A stretch of 64,000 nt of DNA from Nocardiopsis_B mangrovi (GCF_042653925.1 NZ_JBHSFQ010000012.1:100500-164499), one strand, 5' to 3'. Numbered from the stretch's first letter, positions 25,753 to 34,224 are shown. Numbers and translations: made by a program. Notes: a model not told the origin generated them from the sequence alone.

Positions 25753-26152
25753 GCGGTCTCTCCTCGTCGAGAGGTGCAGGGCGGGCACGGATCTCGTTCC
25801 CCCCGCCACCACCGCCTAACCGCCGCCCCGGAGCCGCGTGCCGCCCGAGGCCGTCCGCCCCGGACGGTAAACTCCGGCTCGGTCCGACGGGGTCCGCCCG
25901 CTCGGACCGCCCCCCGGCCCCTGGCCGGGCCCCGTCCCCGCGGCCCAACGCCGGCGCGGACGGGCCCGCACCCGCGCGGGGCCGTTCCGGCCCACCACCC
26001 GACCCGAAGGAGCAACGCCTGGATCCAAGGCCGAAGTTCATACGACGGCGGTCCGCCTGGCGGCGAATCGCCCACCCACCCCACTGCCCTGCCTCGCAAG
26101 AGCTTCGTTTCCTCCCTGGTCTAAAGCCCGGGGTATCCACGAAGGACGTCTG
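25753..26152. other. 400-base divergent intergenic region, no gene seen
   Basis: It separates the ALDH7-type gene from the peptidase-like gene at 26153. It is GC-rich with short inverted stretches of no clear meaning. The 26030-26150 part is less biased and should carry the promoter of the downstream gene. I see no riboswitch or small RNA that I could name. Confidence 0.5.
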
Positions 26153-27310
26153 ATGAACGCCACCGCCACCACCATCGAGGAAGACCGAGCCGGCCTGGAG
26201 GCGCCCCAGACCATCCTTCGCGGCTCCGGGTTCGCCGCGGCCGCCCCCCTCTTCGCGGCCGACCTCGCCGCGGCCACCGACCTCGACGACGCGGGCCAGG
26301 TCGTCGCCGCCCATGGGCGGCGCCTGTGGACCGAGGCCGTCCGGCAGAGCGGGGAGGTCGCCGACGACCGCCCGCTGTACTGGGCCCGCCTGACCCTCTG
26401 CGCGCGGCTGCGCGCCTGGACGCCCGCCTTCCCCGTCACCGGTACCGACCGCGCCACGCTCTCCGGCCGGCTCGAACTCGCCTCCCGGGGCCACGACGAC
26501 CTCGTGTTCCCGCCCGACGAACGCGTCCTGCGGGTCATCGTCACCGGCTTCGACCCCTTCGGGCTGGACGAGGACGTGCGCCGGTCCAACCCCTCAGGGG
26601 TGGCCGCGCTCACCCTGCACGACGCCACCTTCCGCGTCGGCGACCGCACCGCCGTCGTGCGCACCGCCGTCTTCCCGGTGCGCTGGCGCGACTTCACCGA
26701 CGGCATGGTCGAACGCACCCTCCACCCGCACTACGCGCCCGGTGTGGGGGCGGTCGCCGCCGACGCCGTCATCACGGTCAGCCAGGGCCGCGTGGGCCGC
26801 TTCGACCTGGAGGCGTACAACGGCGCCCGGCGCGGCCACGGCACCGACAACGAGCGTGTCAGCGCCCCCGGCCCGGTGCCGCCTGCGCGGGGCTTCCCCG
26901 CCCCCAGCCCGCTCCCGCAGTGGACCTCTTCGACCCTGCCCGCCGACGCCATCGTGGAACGCGCCGCGGGCCGCTTTCCCATCTCGGAGAACGCCGAGGT
27001 CACCGAGGTCCCCGCGGGCGCCGCCGAGCCCGTGGTCCGGCCCGGCGGTCCCACGCCGGGCTCCGAGGCGCGCGAGGGCGGCGGCGGCGACTACCTGTCC
27101 AACGAGATCGCCTACCGCAACACCCTGCTGCGCGACGCCACGGAGCGCGCCATCCCCGCCGGGCACGTCCACACTCCCGTCCTCGACCTGGCCACGTCCG
27201 ACCCCGCGGAGCTGACCGACCCCGGATTCGAGCGCGACCGCGCCGACATCGTCGCCCAGCTGCGCGGCATCGTCGCCGCGAGCCTCGCCGGCTCCGGCGG
27301 GGCCGCCTGA
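26153..27310 (+). CDS. Pyroglutamyl-peptidase-like (family C15) protein lacking the catalytic Cys
   Basis: A 385-residue protein, much longer than the roughly 215-residue bacterial peptidases. The N-terminal 115 residues match nothing I know. Then the C15 fold starts: RVIVTGFDPFGLDEDVRRSNPSG (the GFxPFG...NPS motif), VRTAVFPVRWRDF, a segment with Glu in FDLEAYNGARRG, and near the C-terminus GGGGDYLSNEIAYRNTLLRD and AGHVHTPVLDL. In true enzymes the segment before the Asn reads YxCN, with Cys as nucleophile; here it is YLSN, so Ser takes its place. The catalytic His (HVHTP) and an acidic residue remain. A hydrophilic insertion of about 75 residues lies between. It may be inactive, a binding protein, or use Ser. 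Confidence 0.75.
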   Translation: MNATATTIEEDRAGLEAPQTILRGSGFAAAAPLFAADLAAATDLDDAGQVVAAHGRRLWTEAVRQSGEVADDRPLYWARLTLCARLRAWTPAFPVTGTDRATLSGRLELASRGHDDLVFPPDERVLRVIVTGFDPFGLDEDVRRSNPSGVAALTLHDATFRVGDRTAVVRTAVFPVRWRDFTDGMVERTLHPHYAPGVGAVAADAVITVSQGRVGRFDLEAYNGARRGHGTDNERVSAPGPVPPARGFPAPSPLPQWTSSTLPADAIVERAAGRFPISENAEVTEVPAGAAEPVVRPGGPTPGSEAREGGGGDYLSNEIAYRNTLLRDATERAIPAGHVHTPVLDLATSDPAELTDPGFERDRADIVAQLRGIVAASLAGSGGAA

Positions 27311-27435
27311 CGGCGGCGGGGGCCACCGCCCGCTCCGCGGCCCCCGCCCCGCCCGCTCCGGCGAAACACCTGGTCCGCGACGTGTTAACAATCGTGGCCT
27401 GGTGAGTTCCCGCCGTCACGGATAGTCTCAGGACC

Positions 27436-27705
27436 ATGCCCGACAACCCTCACCCCGTTGAAACGTCCTCCCTCAGAGACGAGCAGCGCCGTGCCGACGC
27501 CGAACACGCGGCCTTGGTATCGAAGATCATCCGAGCGCTGCGCCGCCGGGAGGCCGTGGAGATCCCCGCCCAGGTCGAGGCCGACAAGATCCGCAGGGCC
27601 GCCCGCGCTGCCGGAACCCAGCTCGGCCGCCGGATATCGGCCCGCCGGACGCGTGAAGGCGCGGTCGTCATCACCAACGCCGACCACTCCGGCCCGGGGC
27701 GCTGA
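27436..27705 (+). CDS. Small basic protein of unknown function
   Basis: An 89-residue protein starting MPDNPHPVETSSLRDEQRRADAEHAALV and rich in Arg and Ala: IIRALRRREAVEIPAQVEADKIRRAARAAGTQLGRRISARRTREGAVVITNADH. The pattern, a helix followed by a basic RRAARAAGTQLGRRISARRT stretch and a short strand, suggests nucleic acid binding, but I do not recognise a family. Codon use is normal coding for this genome. It lies 125 bases after the peptidase-like gene on the same strand and ends in front of a hairpin shared with the convergent membrane protein gene. Confidence 0.6.
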   Translation: MPDNPHPVETSSLRDEQRRADAEHAALVSKIIRALRRREAVEIPAQVEADKIRRAARAAGTQLGRRISARRTREGAVVITNADHSGPGR

Positions 27706-27791
27706 CTCCGGTCCCCCGCCACCGCCCCGGATCGGACCCGCCCATCGGCGGCGGGTCACCGTGCCCCGGCCTCCGGGCCGACGACGCAGTG

Positions 27792-27815
27792 CGCCCCGGC
27801 CCAGAGGCCGGGGCG
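27792..27815. terminator. Hairpin between convergent small genes
   Basis: CGCCCCGGCC (27792-27801) and GGCCGGGGCG (27806-27815) pair around a 4-base CAGA loop, between the stops of the 27436 gene and the 27856 gene. Likely bidirectional. Confidence 0.7.
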
Positions 27816-27855
27816 TCGATACCGTGGTGCCGCGTGCCCCGTCGGGGCGCGGGGG

Positions 27856-28239
27856 CTAGTAGGAGCCGGACATCGCCGACCCGAAGATCGCGAATCCGTA
27901 GAGGGCGATGTAGATGACGCCCGCCACCGCACCGACGCCGAACAGGATCCACGAGATCAGGGTGCAGGTCCGCGCCGCCGAGGGGTTGCTCGAGGCGATG
28001 CTCAGGCCGATGATCGCCAGGATCAGGCCGGGCAGTGTCGCGACCCAGCACAGGCAGAGCCCGATGACGTTGGCGATGAGGGCGCCGATCGCGCTGCCTT
28101 GGCTGGCGGGCGGCTGCTGGGGGCCCAGAGGGGGCGGCGGGGGCGGCGGCGGGCCGTAGCCGCCACCGGGCGGGGGTGGGGTGGGCCCTCCCCAGCCCCC
28201 TGCCCCATAGGGAGGCTGACCCCCGGTACCGTAGCTCAT
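27856..28239 (-). CDS. DUF4190-type small membrane protein with Pro/Gly-rich N-terminus
   Basis: The 127-residue protein begins with a disordered Gly/Pro-rich part (GGQPPYGAGGWGGP and a run of prolines) of about 48 residues. Two hydrophobic helices follow: IGALIANVIGLCLCWVATLPGLILAIIGLSIA and LISWILFGVGAVAGVIYIALYGFAIF. This is the DUF4190 pattern, small membrane proteins common in actinomycetes with no known reaction. GGGAG precedes the ATG at 28239. The gene is monocistronic between a hairpin and a 275-base upstream region that contains one copy of a repeated 27-base element. Confidence 0.8.
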   Translation of the reverse strand: MSYGTGGQPPYGAGGWGGPTPPPPGGGYGPPPPPPPPLGPQQPPASQGSAIGALIANVIGLCLCWVATLPGLILAIIGLSIASSNPSAARTCTLISWILFGVGAVAGVIYIALYGFAIFGSAMSGSY

Positions 28240-28429
28240 TGTGCTCCCACTTTCGGGTTGCGGTGGTGATGGCAACGATGTTCTCAAATGTGAGAGTCGC
28301 GCCGCGGCCGTAGGTTCCTCGAACGGGCGTTCTGTTACCGATTCGAGTGCAATCGGACGGCGCCGCCGACGGAGGCCGTCACGTTTTCAGAGGTCAGGCA
28401 TTACCGGTGGGGGAAAATGACGCCATCGA

Positions 28430-28456
28430 CCACCTTTATGGCGTAGATCCCCTTTG
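28430..28456. repeat. Copy 2 of the dispersed 27-base intergenic element
   Basis: It shares CCACCTTTATG-N-CGTAGATC-N3-TTTG with 18856-18882. Here it lies about 190 bases upstream of the DUF4190 gene and 59 bases past the LigD-polymerase stop. It is not a simple palindrome. Confidence 0.5.
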
Positions 28457-28514
28457 TCCGATCGGCCACGACCGGCCGCGCCTCCGGCCCCGTCCGCTGC
28501 CGGGCGCCCGCGCC

Positions 28515-29426
28515 TCACCCGCCCAGCCGGTCGACCGCTTTCAGGGGCGAGCGCGCGTGGCGCGCCAGATCGCGCCACGGGTCGGCGGCGGCGCGGTCGC
28601 CGATCGTCCGCACCGTCCAAGCGCGGGCCGACGCCACGCCGTCCAGTTCGTCCCAGGCCAGGGGCATCGCCACCGGCGCTCCGGGCAGGGCCCGCACCGA
28701 GTACGGCGCCACGGCGAGCTGCGCATAGCCGTTGCGCAGGTAGTCGATGAACAGCCGCCCCCGGCGCCGCTGCTTGCGCACGTGGGTGGTGAGGTCGCCG
28801 GGGCGGCGTGCCGCGGCCGTCTCGGCGATCACATGGGCGAGGTCGCGGGCGTGCCAGGCGTCGATCTCGGGCCGGATGGGCGCCACCACGTGCAGCCCGC
28901 GCGATCCCGTGGTCATGACGTAGGCGGCCAGCCCCAGCTCCTCCAGAACGGCGCGGACGTCGCGGGCGGCGCGGCGGGCCGCGGGGAAGTCGTCGCCCGC
29001 GGGGTCGAGGTCGATGATGAGCCGGTCGGGGCGGCGCAGGTCGCCGATCCGGCTCAGCCAGGGGTGGAGGGTGATGGCCGCCTGGTCGGCGAGCCAGACC
29101 AGGGTGGCGGCACCGTCGCAGACGACCATCCGCGAGGTGCCGCCGTGCTCGTGGGGCACCTCCGCCGAGGCCACCCACGCGGGGGCGGACCCGGGGCGGT
29201 TCTTGACGTAGAAGCCCTGCCCCTCGGCTTCGATGCCCTCCGGGTAGCGCTGGACGGCCAGCGGCCGCCCGCGCAGGTGCCGCACCATCGCCGGGGCCAC
29301 GGCACGGTAGTAGCGGGCGAGTTCGCCCTTGGTCACACCGCCCGGGCCGAACAGCTCCTTGCCCGGCCGCTGGACGGTGACGGTGCGGCCGCCCGCTTTC
29401 AGCGCCTCAGCGGCGGGAACGGGCAC
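28515..29426 (-). CDS. ligD: LigD-type DNA polymerase/primase (NHEJ)
   Basis: A 303-residue stand-alone version of the LigD polymerase domain, which fills gaps with (ribo)nucleotides during non-homologous end joining. Seen: VTKGELARYYRAVAPAMVRHLRGRPLAVQRYPEGIE, GFYVKNRPGSAPAWV, the catalytic aspartates in LIIDLDPAGDDF, and YVMTTGSRGLHVVAPI. It ends ARHARSPLKAVDRLGG. It has no fused ligase or phosphoesterase part. I chose the GTG at 29426 because AAAGGGG precedes it; the far upstream ATG at 29513 overlaps the ku start. It is divergent from ku, and the ligase gene follows on the far side of ku, so all NHEJ functions are clustered. Confidence 0.93.
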   Translation of the reverse strand: MPVPAAEALKAGGRTVTVQRPGKELFGPGGVTKGELARYYRAVAPAMVRHLRGRPLAVQRYPEGIEAEGQGFYVKNRPGSAPAWVASAEVPHEHGGTSRMVVCDGAATLVWLADQAAITLHPWLSRIGDLRRPDRLIIDLDPAGDDFPAARRAARDVRAVLEELGLAAYVMTTGSRGLHVVAPIRPEIDAWHARDLAHVIAETAAARRPGDLTTHVRKQRRRGRLFIDYLRNGYAQLAVAPYSVRALPGAPVAMPLAWDELDGVASARAWTVRTIGDRAAADPWRDLARHARSPLKAVDRLGG

Positions 29427-29467
29427 GGAACCCCTTTCGGTCTTTACTCCTATGTTCGGGCGATTTA

Positions 29468-29479
29468 CCCGATATCGGG
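29468..29479. promoter_or_regulatory. 12-base palindrome between ligD-pol and ku
   Basis: CCCGATATCGGG is a perfect palindrome 33 bases before the ku start and 42 before the polymerase start. It is a candidate binding site for a regulator of both divergent NHEJ genes. Confidence 0.45.
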
Positions 29480-29511
29480 CATGGGGCATACGAGAGGACG
29501 GGAGGTGGACC

Positions 29512-30495
29512 ATGGCATCGCCGGTGTGGAAGGGATCGCTGTCGTTCGGCCTGGTGAACGTGCCGGTTCGGCTCTACGGTGCGACCGAGCGCCACGGCGT
29601 GCGCTTCCACCAGTTCGAGCGGGGCACCTCCGACCGGGTCCGCTACCGCCGGGTGAACGAGCGCACCGGTACGGAGGTGGCGCCGGCCGACATCGTCAAG
29701 GGCGCCAACGTCGACGACAGCGACGAATACGTCGTACTGGAGCCCCAGGAGCTGGAGACCATCGCCCCAGGCCGCTCGCGGACGCTGGAGATCTCGGCGT
29801 TCGTCCCCGCCGGCTCGGTGGAACCCCTCTGGTACAACTCCACCTACTACCTGGCCCCCGACGCCAAGACCTCGGCCAAGCCCTACAACCTGCTGTGCGC
29901 GGTCCTGGAGCGCACCGAGCGGCTGGGCGTCGCCCGGCTGGTGATGCGCGAGCGCCAGCACCTGGCGGTCATCGGCCCGCAGAACGGGGTGCTGACGCTG
30001 AGCACCCTGTGGTGGGCCGACGAGGTGCGCGACCCCGAGGAGGTACTGCCCGCGATCCCCGAGACCGACGTCGCCGGGCGGGAGATGGAGCTCGCCGGGC
30101 AGCTCATCGAGTCCATGGCCGAGGAATGGCGCCCCGAGGACTACACCGACGCCTACCAGGAGCGGCTGGGCGACCTGATCGACGCCAAGCACGAGGGCCG
30201 CCGGCTGCGCTACCGCGACGAGGGCCCGCCCAAGCCCCGCACCAACGTCGTCGAGCTGACCGAGGCGCTGCGCGCCAGCCTCGGCGGCGACACCGGGTCG
30301 CGGAAGGGCCGGGGGCGCAAGGCCGGCCGCGACCGCGCGCGGGCGCCGCAGCAGGCGCCGCCGGTGTCGGAGATGTCCAAGACGGACCTCTCGCGGCTGG
30401 CCGCCGAGATGAAGGTCCCCGGGCGCTCCAAGATGTCGCGCGCGGAACTGGAGAAGGCCGTCTCCCGCGCCCGGCGGCAGGCCTCCGCCTCCTGA
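29512..30495 (+). CDS. ku: Ku protein with C-terminal SAP-like domain
   Basis: The 327-residue homodimeric Ku binds DNA ends and recruits LigD-type enzymes. The core is classical: MASPVWKGSLSFGLVNVPVRLYGATE, RVRYRRVNERTGTEV, LEISAFVPAGSVEPLWYNSTYYLAPD, and ELAGQLIESMAEEWRPEDYTDAYQERL. After about residue 262 comes a Lys/Arg-rich linker, then SKTDLSRLAAEMKVPGRSKMSRAELEKAVSRARRQ, which looks like a SAP-type DNA-binding motif as in eukaryotic Ku70. The ATG at 29512 has GGGAGG. A palindrome lies between it and the divergent polymerase gene. Confidence 0.95.
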   Translation: MASPVWKGSLSFGLVNVPVRLYGATERHGVRFHQFERGTSDRVRYRRVNERTGTEVAPADIVKGANVDDSDEYVVLEPQELETIAPGRSRTLEISAFVPAGSVEPLWYNSTYYLAPDAKTSAKPYNLLCAVLERTERLGVARLVMRERQHLAVIGPQNGVLTLSTLWWADEVRDPEEVLPAIPETDVAGREMELAGQLIESMAEEWRPEDYTDAYQERLGDLIDAKHEGRRLRYRDEGPPKPRTNVVELTEALRASLGGDTGSRKGRGRKAGRDRARAPQQAPPVSEMSKTDLSRLAAEMKVPGRSKMSRAELEKAVSRARRQASAS

Positions 30496-30560
30496 CGCGC
30501 GCCCGGCGCCGGTACGCCGCGGCGGAGGCCGGCGCGCCGTGTCCCGCGGGGGCCGGCGCG

Positions 30561-31523
30561 TCACGTCTCGATGTCCAGCCCGGTCGGGACCTCGCCGGGG
30601 CGTACATCGGGGCGGGGCCGCAGGTAGGGGACGACGTGGCGCCAGCGCCCGGCCGACTCCGCCGGGTCCGGCTCGACCTCCACCACCAGCTCCGGTTCCA
30701 CCCGGACGTAGACCACGGGCTCGCCCGTGCCCCAGGCGGGCGCCAACCGGGTCGGCCAGGGGTGGCCGTCCTCGGCCGCGCGCAGCAGTCCGGCCAGCCC
30801 GTCCTGCTGGGCGCGGGTGAGGTCCGCGGTGCGCCCGGCGATGCGCAGCTGCCCGCTCGCGGGGTCGAGGCGGCCCAGGACGAGTGCGCTGGGCCGGTCG
30901 GGGCGGCCGATGACGCCGCCCACGATCGCCTCGGTGGTGATGCGGCGCTTGAGCTTGAGCCAGTCGCGGCGGCCGGGCACATAGGTGCGCCGCGCGTCCT
31001 TGACCATGAGCCCTTCCACCCCGACCCCGGCCAGGCCGTCGAACCACTGCCGGGCCACGACGGCGCGGGTGGTCTGCCAGCCGAGCATCAGGCGGGGGTC
31101 GTGGATGCCGGCGAAGAGCTTCTCCAGCCGGTCGCGGCGGTGGGACAGCGCGCTCTGGGTGAGGTCGGCCTCGGTCAGCCGCAGCAGGTCGAAGGCGATG
31201 AAGTGGGCGGGTTCCTCCTCGGCGAGGCGCCGGGCGGCCGGCACGGAGGCGCGGTTGCGGCGCTGGAGGGCGTCGAAGTCGAGCCCCTCCCCCGACCAGC
31301 GCACGATCTCGCCGTCGAGGGTCGTGGCGTCGGGCAGCGCCGCCAGCAGTGACTCCGCGACCTCGGGGAACCTGGAGTCGAGCCCGCGCCCGGACCGCGA
31401 TGTGATGCGGAGCCGGCCGCCGTCGCGCTCGGCGATGGCGCGGAAGCCGTCCCACTTGGGTTCATACCGCCAGTGGACACCTTCGGGCAGGGTCTCCACG
31501 GTTCGGGCGAGCATTGGTCGCAC
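30561..31523 (-). CDS. ATP-dependent DNA ligase (LigD ligase domain / LigC type)
   Basis: A 320-residue ATP-dependent ligase. The adenylated Lys is in YEPKWDGFRAIAE (motif I, about residues 20-32). Others: TLDGEIV, AHFIAFDLLRL, GVEGLMVKDARRTYVPGRR, and WLKLKRR (motif V). An OB-fold domain closes the protein (PVVYVRVEPELVVEVEPD). It would seal breaks after Ku binding and gap filling. The GTG at 31523 gives the usual RPMLA start. It converges on ku, with about 65 bases between the stops. Together with Ku and the separate polymerase this makes a split LigD system without a phosphoesterase domain. Confidence 0.93.
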   Translation of the reverse strand: MRPMLARTVETLPEGVHWRYEPKWDGFRAIAERDGGRLRITSRSGRGLDSRFPEVAESLLAALPDATTLDGEIVRWSGEGLDFDALQRRNRASVPAARRLAEEEPAHFIAFDLLRLTEADLTQSALSHRRDRLEKLFAGIHDPRLMLGWQTTRAVVARQWFDGLAGVGVEGLMVKDARRTYVPGRRDWLKLKRRITTEAIVGGVIGRPDRPSALVLGRLDPASGQLRIAGRTADLTRAQQDGLAGLLRAAEDGHPWPTRLAPAWGTGEPVVYVRVEPELVVEVEPDPAESAGRWRHVVPYLRPRPDVRPGEVPTGLDIET

Positions 31524-31583
31524 GGGGGTGGACCTGCCCGGCCGTGCGGGTCTCAGCGCGCCCTTGGGCCGATCGTGGAACGA

Positions 31584-32228
31584 TCATTGCCCGGCGTTCA
31601 CCCGGAGGGCGGGCCGCGCCGCCGGCGCGGCGGCCGCGGCGGGTGCCGCGATGCCGTTCTCCAGGGTGCGCATCACCATCTGGGCGACCCCGTGCCGCGG
31701 CAGCAGGCCCTTGTCGGCCATCTCGCAGCCGGTGTAGACGAGCGCCCACACGGTGTTCTGGATCCAGGCGTCGCTGACATCGGGGTCGAAGACGCCGTCC
31801 GCCTGGCCCCGCCGGATGAGGTCGAGGAGGGAGTCGTCGACGTCGGCGCAGTCGGCGTCGCCGGCGGCGTCGGCGGGCCCGTAGGTCTCCAGCAGGCTGG
31901 CGTCGCCGAACAGCAGCAGGATGCGTTCGCCCACCTCGACCATTGACGCGACCATCCGCCGCATGGCCTCCAGCGGGGGCCCCTCGTGCGGGTGGGCGTC
32001 GGTCCCCGCGCGCTCCAGCCCGTGCAGGGAGTCCTCGACCAGGGCGCGCAGCAGGTCGTCGCGGTCGTGGAAGTAGCGGTGCAGGGTGCTGCGCCCGACC
32101 TCGGCGGCCTTGGCGATGTCGGCGAGCGTGGCGGCGCGGTCGCGGGCGAGAACGGTCGCCGCGGCGTCGATGATGGCGCGGCGGGTGCGACCACGAGTGC
32201 CGGAATGCTCACTGACAGGGTTCGTCAT
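31584..32228 (-). CDS. TetR-family regulator of the adjacent ABC transporter
   Basis: A 214-residue TetR-type repressor. The helix-turn-helix is RRAIIDAAATVLARDRAATLADIAKAAEVGRSTLHRYFHDRDDLLRALVE, near residues 15-65. The ligand domain ends in an Ala-rich tail. The ATG at 32228 is the natural start, since the longer frame runs through the operator. It is divergent from the ABC half-transporter at 32354. A 22-base palindrome in the gap is the probable operator, so the protein likely represses both genes until a drug-like ligand binds. Confidence 0.9.
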   Translation of the reverse strand: MTNPVSEHSGTRGRTRRAIIDAAATVLARDRAATLADIAKAAEVGRSTLHRYFHDRDDLLRALVEDSLHGLERAGTDAHPHEGPPLEAMRRMVASMVEVGERILLLFGDASLLETYGPADAAGDADCADVDDSLLDLIRRGQADGVFDPDVSDAWIQNTVWALVYTGCEMADKGLLPRHGVAQMVMRTLENGIAAPAAAAAPAARPALRVNAGQ

Positions 32229-32279
32229 GCACGGCAACGTACCACGTGATCTTCCCATACTGAACCACCGAAAAATAAT

Positions 32280-32301
32280 TATGGGACATTCATGTCCCAT
32301 A
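32280..32301. promoter_or_regulatory. 22-base palindrome, likely TetR operator
   Basis: TATGGGACAT (32280-32289) and ATGTCCCATA (32292-32301) are exact inverted copies with two bases between. It lies midway between the TetR gene and the ABC transporter gene, 52 and 53 bases from their starts. Confidence 0.8.
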
Positions 32302-32353
32302 GTGGTAGCCTCCGGTTTTGTTCCTGAACATCGATCATCGATCGGAGTACACG

Positions 32354-34195
32354 GTGGAAACCGACACGAGCCCGCGGCCGGACGACCCCCCGGTCCGCTG
32401 GGCCAACCTCAGGCTGCTGTGGTCGTTCGTCCGGCCGCACCGCTGGGTGCTCGCGCTGGGCATCGTGCTGGGGCTCGTGGCCACCGGCACCTCCCTGGCG
32501 ACGCCCCTGGTCACCAAGGAGATCCTCGACGGACTGGCCGAGACCGCTCCGATCGCCCCCTGGGTCGGCGTCCTGGTGGCGCTCCTGGTCGTCGGCGGAG
32601 TCGTGGGCCTGGTGCAGTGGATCATGATGGGCCGCCTGGGCGAGCAGGTCGTCCTGTCCGTCCGCACCTCCATGGTGCGCCGGCTGTTCCGGGTCCGGAT
32701 CGACGAGCTCGCCGGCCGCTCCAGCGGGGAGTTCGTCACCCGGGTCACCTCCGACACCGTCCTCATGCGCGAGGCGGTGGCCTCCAGCGTCGTCGGCTTC
32801 GTCAACAGCATCGTCGGCCTGGTCGGCGCCCTGCTACTCATGGCGACGCTCGACCTGGTCCTGCTGGGCGTGGTGGTGGCGGTGATCGCGATGGTCACGG
32901 GCCTGATCGCCGGGCTGATGCCGCGGCTGGCGGAGGCGCAGAAGCAGGCGCAGGCCGCGATCGGCCGTGTGGGCGCCGCGCTGGAGGGGGCGATGCGCGC
33001 CATCCGCACCGTCAAGGCCAGCCGCGCCGAGGAGCGCGAGTCGGACCGCGTGGTCTCCGAAGCCGAGGAGTCCGCCCGGCAGGGGATCCGGGCCGTGCGC
33101 ATCGAGGCGGTGGCCTGGACCATCACCGGAACCGGCATCTCCCTGGCGATCATGCTCGTCCTGGCGATCGGCGCCTACCGGGTCAGCGCCGAGGCGCTCA
33201 CCGTCTCCGCCCTGGTCGCGTTCCTCCTCTACGTCTTCCAGCTGATGATGCCGGCCATGGAGCTGTCTCAGGTGGTCACGTCGCTGCAATCGGGGATCGC
33301 CGCCGCGGCGCGGATCGCGGAGGTGGACCGGCTCGGCGTCGAACCCGACTCGCCGCGCACCACCGCCGGCACCGCTCCCGACGGCGCGCCCGGTGACGGC
33401 GGCGCCCGCGGGGCCGGCGCGGGGCGGCGCACGGCCCCGGGCCCGGTGCTGTCGTTCCACGGGGTGACGGCCCGCTACGCCCCCGGCAGCGCGCCCGTGC
33501 TCGACGGCGTGTCGGTCGACATCGCCCGCACCGGCCACACCGCCATCGTGGGGCCGTCCGGAGCGGGCAAGACCACCATGTTCTCGCTCATGCTGCGGTT
33601 CCTCCAGCCCGAGCACGGCCACATCGCGCTCGACGGGGTCCCGCTCCCGGACTGGCCGCTGGACGAGCTGCGCAGGCGCATCGCCTACGTGGAGCAGGAG
33701 ACCCCGCTGGTGCCGGGAACCCTGGCCGACAACCTGCGCTACACCCACCCCGAGGCTGATGACGACGCCCTGTGGGAGGCGCTGCGCGCCGTCCGGCTCG
33801 ACGAGCGGGCGCGCACCCTGGAGCAGGGGCTGGACACCCCGCTGTCGACGGCGGTCATCTCCGGCGGCGAGCGGCAGCGCATCGCGCTGGCCCGCGCGCT
33901 GGTCTCCGACCCCGAGATCCTGCTGCTCGACGAGGCCACCGCGCAGCTGGACGGTCTCACCGAGGCCGCGATCCAGCACTCCATCGGCGAACTGGCCGCC
34001 CGCGGCGCCGTGGTGACCATCGCCCACCGGCTGTCCACGGTGATCGACGCCGACCGGATCATCGTCCTGGAGGCGGGGCGCCCCCGCGCGATCGGCACCC
34101 ACGCCGAACTGCTGCGCACCGACGACCTCTACCGCGAACTCGTCGCCGCCCTGCGCATCGCCACCCCGGCCGCCGAGCCCGACCCGGCGGTGTGA
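32354..34195 (+). CDS. ABC half-transporter (permease plus ATPase), multidrug type
   Basis: The 613-residue protein has an N-terminal six-helix ABC exporter domain (about residues 20-310) and a C-terminal ATPase. ATPase motifs: Walker A GPSGAGKTT, ISGGERQRIALARALVSDPEILLLDEATAQLDG (signature plus Walker B), and the H-loop TIAHRLST. The linker near 335-365 is Ala/Gly/Pro-rich. Half-transporters of this kind work as dimers to export lipids, drugs or peptides. I chose the GTG at 32354 because GGAG lies seven bases before it; a TTG at 32318 would run through the promoter. It is divergent from a TetR gene and probably induced by its substrate. As no partner gene is near, a homodimer is likely. Confidence 0.93.
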   Translation: METDTSPRPDDPPVRWANLRLLWSFVRPHRWVLALGIVLGLVATGTSLATPLVTKEILDGLAETAPIAPWVGVLVALLVVGGVVGLVQWIMMGRLGEQVVLSVRTSMVRRLFRVRIDELAGRSSGEFVTRVTSDTVLMREAVASSVVGFVNSIVGLVGALLLMATLDLVLLGVVVAVIAMVTGLIAGLMPRLAEAQKQAQAAIGRVGAALEGAMRAIRTVKASRAEERESDRVVSEAEESARQGIRAVRIEAVAWTITGTGISLAIMLVLAIGAYRVSAEALTVSALVAFLLYVFQLMMPAMELSQVVTSLQSGIAAAARIAEVDRLGVEPDSPRTTAGTAPDGAPGDGGARGAGAGRRTAPGPVLSFHGVTARYAPGSAPVLDGVSVDIARTGHTAIVGPSGAGKTTMFSLMLRFLQPEHGHIALDGVPLPDWPLDELRRRIAYVEQETPLVPGTLADNLRYTHPEADDDALWEALRAVRLDERARTLEQGLDTPLSTAVISGGERQRIALARALVSDPEILLLDEATAQLDGLTEAAIQHSIGELAARGAVVTIAHRLSTVIDADRIIVLEAGRPRAIGTHAELLRTDDLYRELVAALRIATPAAEPDPAV

Positions 34196-34201
34196 ACCGG
34201 A

Positions 34202-34224
34202 GGGGGCGGGCTCCGCCCGCCCCC
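34202..34224 (+). terminator. Hairpin after the ABC transporter gene
   Basis: GGGGGCGGGC (34202-34211) and GCCCGCCCCC (34215-34224) pair around a 3-base loop, seven bases past the stop codon. Confidence 0.75.

Noticed and set aside
22915..26124. 1069-codon plus-strand frame opposite the 2Fe-2S subunit and ALDH genes
   Set aside because: It covers several transcription units and a terminator and gives a meaningless composition.
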